Source: Flavobacterium psychrophilum (lineage in GTDB: Bacteria > Bacteroidota > Bacteroidia > Flavobacteriales > Flavobacteriaceae). From it: a stretch of 9,506 bases of DNA. Positions 6,089 to 9,506 of the stretch are shown here, in pieces. The notes beneath the pieces were generated by a model, which ran no database searches, was not told where the DNA came from, and was given only the letters and a program-made list of their open reading frames with translations. Each line of letters starts with the position of its first letter. The stretch's first letter is position 1. Where the stretch lies: positions 1-9,506 of the forward strand of contig QFQM01000170.1 in the NCBI GenBank assembly GCA_003243255.1, in the 5' to 3' direction. A program made the translations under genes and the position numbers.

Positions 6089-7252
6089 ATGGAAACCTTA
6101 CGCGTACCCAACTATATCAAAACCGTTTATATAGCCCTGCTCATTATCATCATTGTCTTTTTTATGATAATAGCCAAGAAGCTGCTTGTACCATTGCTTA
6201 TATCCGGTTACATTGCCATGCTGCTTACCTCTTCATGCAATGCGCTTGAACGCCGCAAGATTCCGCGTTCTGTAAGTGCTGCTATCTGCCTGCTCACTTT
6301 CATTGCCGTTATAGGTGGCATAGTCTTCTTTATTTATATGCAGGTGCGCAGTTTTACCGACGATCTTGGCGGAGGCTTAAACGAAAAGATAAACCACTTT
6401 GTGATTACCATAAACAAATGGAGCACCGATAATTTTGGCTTCGATCTGGGGATGCCTAATGGCTTCGAAATGAAAAAAGCGGTAGAGATCGTTCAGCCGG
6501 AAAATACCAAGCCAACGCAGATGATCATTAAAACCCTGAGTACGGTGTCTGACATATTACTGCTACCGGTGTTCATCTTTTTCCTGCTCATTTACCGCGA
6601 CCATCTGGCTGTATTTGTTACCAAAGTGTTCAGCAAACACGATAACAACTTCCTGCTTGACAAGCTTACCTCTATCCGAAAAATAGTGCATGCTTACATT
6701 ATGGGAGCCGGAAAAGTAATGCTGATATTAGCCGTAGTAAACACAGGAGTGCTTTTTGCATTGGGTATAAAACACGCTATTTTCTTTGGCGTTTTGGCGG
6801 GAATGCTGAACATTGTACCTTATCTTGGCCCATCGTTGGGGGTTATACTGCCGTTTACCTTTGCGCTTATGACCAAAGACAGCCTTTTCTACCCTATGGC
6901 AGTAGCCGTATCTTTTATCTTTATACAATTACTGGAAGGTGCCTTCCTGACACCGAAAATAACGGGAAGCAATGTAAACCTGAATGCGCTTATTACCTTT
7001 ATCGGATTGCTCGTAGGTGGTGCTATTTGGGGCGTAACAGGCATGATACTTATTATACCGTCTATAGCGATACTTAAAAAACTGTTTGAACTTAGCCCTG
7101 ATACGCAACCGTATGCCTATCTGTTTGGTGAGGAAGACAGCAACTGGTTTAAAAAACGGGAACGAAAGACTCCAAAAGCTCAGGCTGAAAAAGCCAAAAG
7201 CAAGGCTACCGATACCAAAGTGAAAAAAATTATGAAGAAAGGTGAGCAGTAA
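6089..7252 (+). CDS. AI-2E family (PF01594-type) multipass membrane protein
   Basis: A 387-aa inner-membrane protein of the family that includes TqsA/YdiK-type putative exporters. Substrates in this family vary and the name does not show autoinducer transport. Hydrophobic segments lie near 12-29, 31-48, 64-84, 150-169, 208-226, 229-260, 265-287 and 299-331. Family hallmarks are NIVPYLGPSLG (241-251) and LTPKITGSNVNLNAL (287-301). The tail from residue ~353 is lysine-rich (KKRERK, KAKSKA, KKIMKK) and probably cytoplasmic. The frame is open further upstream, with a GTG at 6023 and an ATG at 6038. I prefer 6089 because METLRVPNYIKT leads directly into the first helix, codons before it are AT-rich like the intergenic DNA, and a TAnnTTTG box lies in between. 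The last 23 bp overlap the 3' end of bioF on the other strand. Confidence 0.88.
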   Translation: METLRVPNYIKTVYIALLIIIIVFFMIIAKKLLVPLLISGYIAMLLTSSCNALERRKIPRSVSAAICLLTFIAVIGGIVFFIYMQVRSFTDDLGGGLNEKINHFVITINKWSTDNFGFDLGMPNGFEMKKAVEIVQPENTKPTQMIIKTLSTVSDILLLPVFIFFLLIYRDHLAVFVTKVFSKHDNNFLLDKLTSIRKIVHAYIMGAGKVMLILAVVNTGVLFALGIKHAIFFGVLAGMLNIVPYLGPSLGVILPFTFALMTKDSLFYPMAVAVSFIFIQLLEGAFLTPKITGSNVNLNALITFIGLLVGGAIWGVTGMILIIPSIAILKKLFELSPDTQPYAYLFGEEDSNWFKKRERKTPKAQAEKAKSKATDTKVKKIMKKGEQ

Positions 7253-8381
7253 GCAGCTCCAGCACCTGTGTTACCTGCTGTTGGGTAGTGTAGCTGTGCA
7301 GGCAAAAACGAAGGCGTTCCTGCCCTTCGGGTACTGTTGGCGAAAGTATAGGCTTAACGCCGAAGCCCTCCTGCTGCAAAACTGACGCAATATTCTTTAC
7401 CTTTTCGTTACCGGGCACCACCACACAATGTATGGCAGACTCACTGTTTATAAAGCTTTTCAGGTTTAGCCTTTGTACTTCGTTCCTGAAAAAACTGACG
7501 ATATCTTTTAGCGATTTTTGATTTTTGGGATGCTTTTCGAGAAAGTTATAAGCCGTGATGATGGTTGCCAGCGAATGTGGCGGCAATGCTGTAGTATAGA
7601 TAAAACTGCGGGCAAAATTCACCAGGTATTCCCTTAGCTGTGGGCAACCCAATACAGCTGCTCCGTGACAGCCTAATCCCTTACCGAAAGTCATTACCCG
7701 TGCAAAAACATTATCCTGTAATCCAAGCTGCTGAATCAGGCCTTCACCTTTATGCCCAAAAACACCTAACGCATGTGCTTCATCAACGATAAAATGCACC
7801 TTGTACTTTTCGGACATTTCTGCCATTGCCTTTAAATCAGGACTATCACCATCCATTGAGAAAACGGACTCGGTTACTATGTACAATTCACCCATTTTAG
7901 CGTCCGACGAGGCATTTTTTAAAAGCCTTTCGAGGTCGTTCAGGTCGTTGTGCGCAAATTTGTAGGCTTTCGCCAATGACAAACGCATACCATCGCGAAT
8001 GGAGGCATGTATATATTCGTCATACAGGATAATATCTCCCTTTTGCGGGACAGAAGAAAACAACCCTACATTAGCATCATAACCGGAGTTAAATATCAGT
8101 GCACTTTCAGCCTTATGGAAATTGCAGATAACTTCTTCAGCCTTAGTATACAGGCTGTGATTACCCGATATAAGCCGTGAGCCGGTAGCACCGTTTACTG
8201 TAATACCGTTATCAAGAAGGTATTGGTGTGCTGCGTCAAATATCTCAGATGATCTGGCAAACCCTAAGAAATCATTAGATGAAAAGTCGACCCTGTTATC
8301 AGGCTCGGTGAGTTTTCGTAAGGCGTTATCAGCCTCACGATGCTGCAGCTTTTGAGATAATGATTGCGGGAAACGGTTCAT
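7230..8381 (-). CDS. bioF: 8-amino-7-oxononanoate synthase (KAPA synthase)
   Basis: A 383-aa PLP enzyme of the alpha-oxoamine synthase family, of normal length. BioF condenses L-alanine with pimeloyl-ACP or pimeloyl-CoA to give 8-amino-7-oxononanoate, the substrate for BioA encoded nearby. Visible motifs are SSNDFLGF (34-41), GATGSRLISGNH (64-75), the cofactor-stacking His125 in YIHASIRDG, VDEAHALGVFG (199-209) with Asp200, and the Schiff-base Lys234 in TFGKGLGCHG. Sister enzymes (glycine C-acetyltransferase, ALA synthase, serine palmitoyltransferase) share this fold. The bioA-bioD neighbourhood decides for BioF. It is transcribed alone, convergent with the AI-2E gene, and its last 23 bp lie in that gene's coding end. 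The ATG at 8381 follows a TAnnTTTG box by 4 nt. Confidence 0.94.
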   Translation of the reverse strand: MNRFPQSLSQKLQHREADNALRKLTEPDNRVDFSSNDFLGFARSSEIFDAAHQYLLDNGITVNGATGSRLISGNHSLYTKAEEVICNFHKAESALIFNSGYDANVGLFSSVPQKGDIILYDEYIHASIRDGMRLSLAKAYKFAHNDLNDLERLLKNASSDAKMGELYIVTESVFSMDGDSPDLKAMAEMSEKYKVHFIVDEAHALGVFGHKGEGLIQQLGLQDNVFARVMTFGKGLGCHGAAVLGCPQLREYLVNFARSFIYTTALPPHSLATIITAYNFLEKHPKNQKSLKDIVSFFRNEVQRLNLKSFINSESAIHCVVVPGNEKVKNIASVLQQEGFGVKPILSPTVPEGQERLRFCLHSYTTQQQVTQVLELLTAHLSS

Positions 8382-8385
8382 GTTT

Positions 8386-8393
8386 CAAAAGTA
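8386..8393 (-). promoter_or_regulatory. Candidate -7 promoter element of bioF
   Basis: On the minus strand TACTTTTG matches TAnnTTTG and ends 4 nt before the bioF ATG, the same geometry as at the DUF2007-bioD-bioA operon. No TTG is present in the -33 region, where one meets instead the edge of the inverted CTNAG array (8411-8480). The array could therefore overlap the polymerase site. Confidence 0.45.
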
Positions 8394-8410
8394 AGAAGAT
8401 TTTTTAAAAG

Positions 8411-8480
8411 AGGTTCTGAGCCGCTTAGGAACTGAGTTGCTTAGATTTCTTCCTAAGCAACTAAGGCACTAGAACCTAAG
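8411..8480. repeat. Inverted array of CTNAG motifs with 8-nt spacing and a 10-bp hairpin core
   Basis: On the left arm CTGAG, CTTAG, CTGAG and CTTAG begin at 8416, 8424, 8432 and 8440, exactly 8 nt apart. On the right arm CTAAG begins at 8453 and 8461, a degenerate CTAGA at 8469, and CTAAG at 8476. The arms are inverted relative to each other. At the centre AGTTGCTTAG (8435-8444) pairs perfectly with CTAAGCAACT (8453-8462) across an 8-nt loop, and the outer ends AGGTTCT (8411-8417) and AGAACCT (8471-8477) are also complementary. The array fills the divergent space between bioF and the DUF2975 genes. No T-tract follows, so it is not a standard terminator. Confidence 0.8.
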
Positions 8481-8515
8481 CAACCTGAAAAACATCGAAA
8501 AATAAAAATTAATTA

Positions 8516-8543
8516 TTGTTTTTCGATAATTTATTTATATTTG
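8516..8543 (+). promoter_or_regulatory. Promoter of the DUF2975 gene pair
   Basis: TTG at 8516-8518 and TATATTTG at 8536-8543 match both parts of the Bacteroidota consensus with 17 nt between them. Transcription would start near 8547, giving a leader of about 27 nt to the ATG at 8574. The TTG inside the -7 box at 8541 is in frame with the gene, but it is promoter sequence and should not be taken as the start codon. Confidence 0.65.
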
Positions 8544-8573
8544 CAGACACAAATCAACCAATTATTATTACCA

Positions 8574-9059
8574 ATGACCAAATTTAAAATCCTTAAATGG
8601 GCACTGCTTATTTTTATAATTGCATATTTCGCCGCAATTGTGTTTAATATCAAATTAATCTACGATTTGAAATATGATATCGGAACTCCACCAGCTCCTC
8701 AAGGAGTAATATTCAAAATTTCTTGTAATAGTATATTGGGGTTGCTTTTTACTTTTGGACTTTACTACGTCTACAAATCATGTACAACCTTTATCAGCAG
8801 GGGTTATTTTAATGGCAAAAGTGCACTATACCTGAAAAGAGGTGGATATATCCTAACTATAAACGCACTTATACGATTTATAATAATAGCCCTGACAGTA
8901 GATGATTCAACTTTTAATGCAAATCCTGAACTAAAAGATTTTCTATCAGGCATGAGCAGCAATATTACAGTACTAATTATAGCCTTTTCACTAATTGCCG
9001 TATCAGATATCATTAAAAAGGGCAACAAAATAAAAGAAGAAAACGACTTAACCATATAA
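8574..9059 (+). CDS. DUF2975-type small membrane protein
   Basis: A 161-aa membrane protein with four predicted helices near residues 8-25, 53-68, 91-109 and 129-147. Features of the DUF2975 family are the loop between helices 2 and 3 with SRGYFNGKSALYLKRGGY (75-92) and the C-terminal end EENDLTI (155-161). Function of this family is unknown; members are often found next to a small Xre-type helix-turn-helix gene, and none is visible in the window. An in-frame TTG at 8541 would add 11 residues but lies in the promoter, so I place the start at the ATG. The next gene follows after 4 nt and is a distant paralogue. Base composition is noticeably more AT-rich than in the bio genes. Confidence 0.8.
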   Translation: MTKFKILKWALLIFIIAYFAAIVFNIKLIYDLKYDIGTPPAPQGVIFKISCNSILGLLFTFGLYYVYKSCTTFISRGYFNGKSALYLKRGGYILTINALIRFIIIALTVDDSTFNANPELKDFLSGMSSNITVLIIAFSLIAVSDIIKKGNKIKEENDLTI

Positions 9060-9063
9060 GATC

Positions 9064-9506
9064 ATGACACAGCTTCGCACACTAAAACTACTGGTACAAA
9101 TACTATTTGCACTGTCACTCATTTTAATGTTTTTCCTAATCCCTTTCATGCTCCTTTCTATAGTAATGCCGGAAAGCATTCCTTTCAAAATTAACGGGGA
9201 AATGGCTAAAGACATTTCTGTAGCCTCTAAGTTGACTCTGTTTATAGTTGTTGCAGGTTTTGCCAGCTTTTTATATGCGCTTTATATTTTCAAACAGATT
9301 CTGATCCTGTTCGAAAAAAAGAAAGTATTTGACACTTCGGTAATAACCAACTTTAAAAAAATAGGCCGTATCATATACGGTGGTGGTGTGTTACTAATCA
9401 TCGGCTCAGTTTCATTCAGACTAACACAGGGAGAAGCTGCAATTGACTTAGATTTTATAATAGATTTAATCTTCGTTTTTGCATTAGGCTTATTCTTCGA
9501 GGTTCT
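9064..9506 (+). CDS. Second DUF2975-type membrane protein, cut by the window end
   Basis: An open frame from ATG at 9064 runs off the window after 147 codons, so the protein is partial here. Hydrophobic segments lie near 9-36, 56-79, 104-117 and 131-146. The stretch FEKKKVFDTSVITNFKKIGRIIYGGG (83-108) occupies the same place as the SRGYFNGKSALYLKRGG loop in the gene before it, and the helix layout matches, so the two look like diverged tandem copies of one family. It starts 4 nt after the stop of its neighbour, which suggests one mRNA. A role cannot be read from the sequence. The missing end should carry the family's EE-D-L-T-type tail if the assignment is right. Confidence 0.72.
   Translation, partial: MTQLRTLKLLVQILFALSLILMFFLIPFMLLSIVMPESIPFKINGEMAKDISVASKLTLFIVVAGFASFLYALYIFKQILILFEKKKVFDTSVITNFKKIGRIIYGGGVLLIIGSVSFRLTQGEAAIDLDFIIDLIFVFALGLFFEV

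Noticed and set aside
6089..7252. Quorum-sensing autoinducer-2 exporter
   Set aside because: The family name comes from one studied member. Other members have different or unknown substrates, and no luxS or related gene is nearby.
8411..8480. CRISPR array or rho-independent terminator
   Set aside because: The period is 8 nt with inverted arms, unlike CRISPR repeat-spacer units, and no T-tract follows the hairpin on either strand.
8541..8573. TTG as start codon of the first DUF2975 gene
   Set aside because: The TTG is part of the TATATTTG -7 box, so it would lie upstream of the transcript. The ATG at 8574 gives the expected short N-terminus before the first helix.

Overview
The window looks like chromosomal DNA from a Bacteroidota bacterium, most likely Flavobacteriaceae (Flavobacterium or a close relative). 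It is AT-rich. It encodes a secreted protein with a type IX secretion C-terminal sorting domain. It carries TAnnTTTG -7 promoter elements of the Bacteroidota type, and its genes lack Shine-Dalgarno sites. The order of biotin genes with a FabF-like ketosynthase and a DUF2007 protein also fits. This placement comes from reading the sequence, not from a database search.

Layout. (1) 91-1836 (+): a secreted or surface T9SS substrate of 581 aa. (2) 1837-2381: 545 bp without a protein gene. It holds a weak hairpin, a strong plus-strand terminator, a good promoter, and a second plus-strand terminator that serves no visible gene. The two strong terminators are each preceded by a copy of the same ~35-nt sequence. 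(3) 5924 down to 2382 (-): an operon-like run of a DUF2007/zinc-ribbon protein, bioD, bioA and a FabF-like beta-ketoacyl synthase. The first three genes are joined by 4-nt ATGA overlaps; the synthase follows after 89 nt. (4) 6089-7252 (+): an AI-2E-family membrane protein, divergent from the operon. (5) 8381-7230 (-): bioF, convergent with the AI-2E gene and overlapping it by 23 bp. (6) 8411-8480: an unusual inverted array of CTNAG motifs at 8-nt spacing. (7) 8574 to the window end (+): two adjacent DUF2975-type small membrane proteins, the second cut by the window edge.

How the genes fit together. BioF makes 8-amino-7-oxononanoate (KAPA) from pimeloyl-ACP or pimeloyl-CoA. BioA aminates it to 7,8-diaminononanoate (DAPA), and BioD closes the ureido ring to dethiobiotin. 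BioB, which would finish biotin, is not in the window, and neither are BioC, BioH or their substitutes, so the last step and the source of pimelate lie elsewhere. The ketosynthase is a reasonable candidate for part of pimelate supply, but only from its position. The biotin locus is split by an oppositely oriented membrane-protein gene.

The points most worth a second look are the divergent ketosynthase in the biotin operon, the 8-nt periodic inverted repeat in front of bioF, the orphan terminator with a candidate small RNA, and the matching geometry of promoter and start codon (TAnnTTTG, 4 nt, ATG) at both biotin transcription units. I saw no CRISPR array, tRNA, rRNA or insertion sequence.
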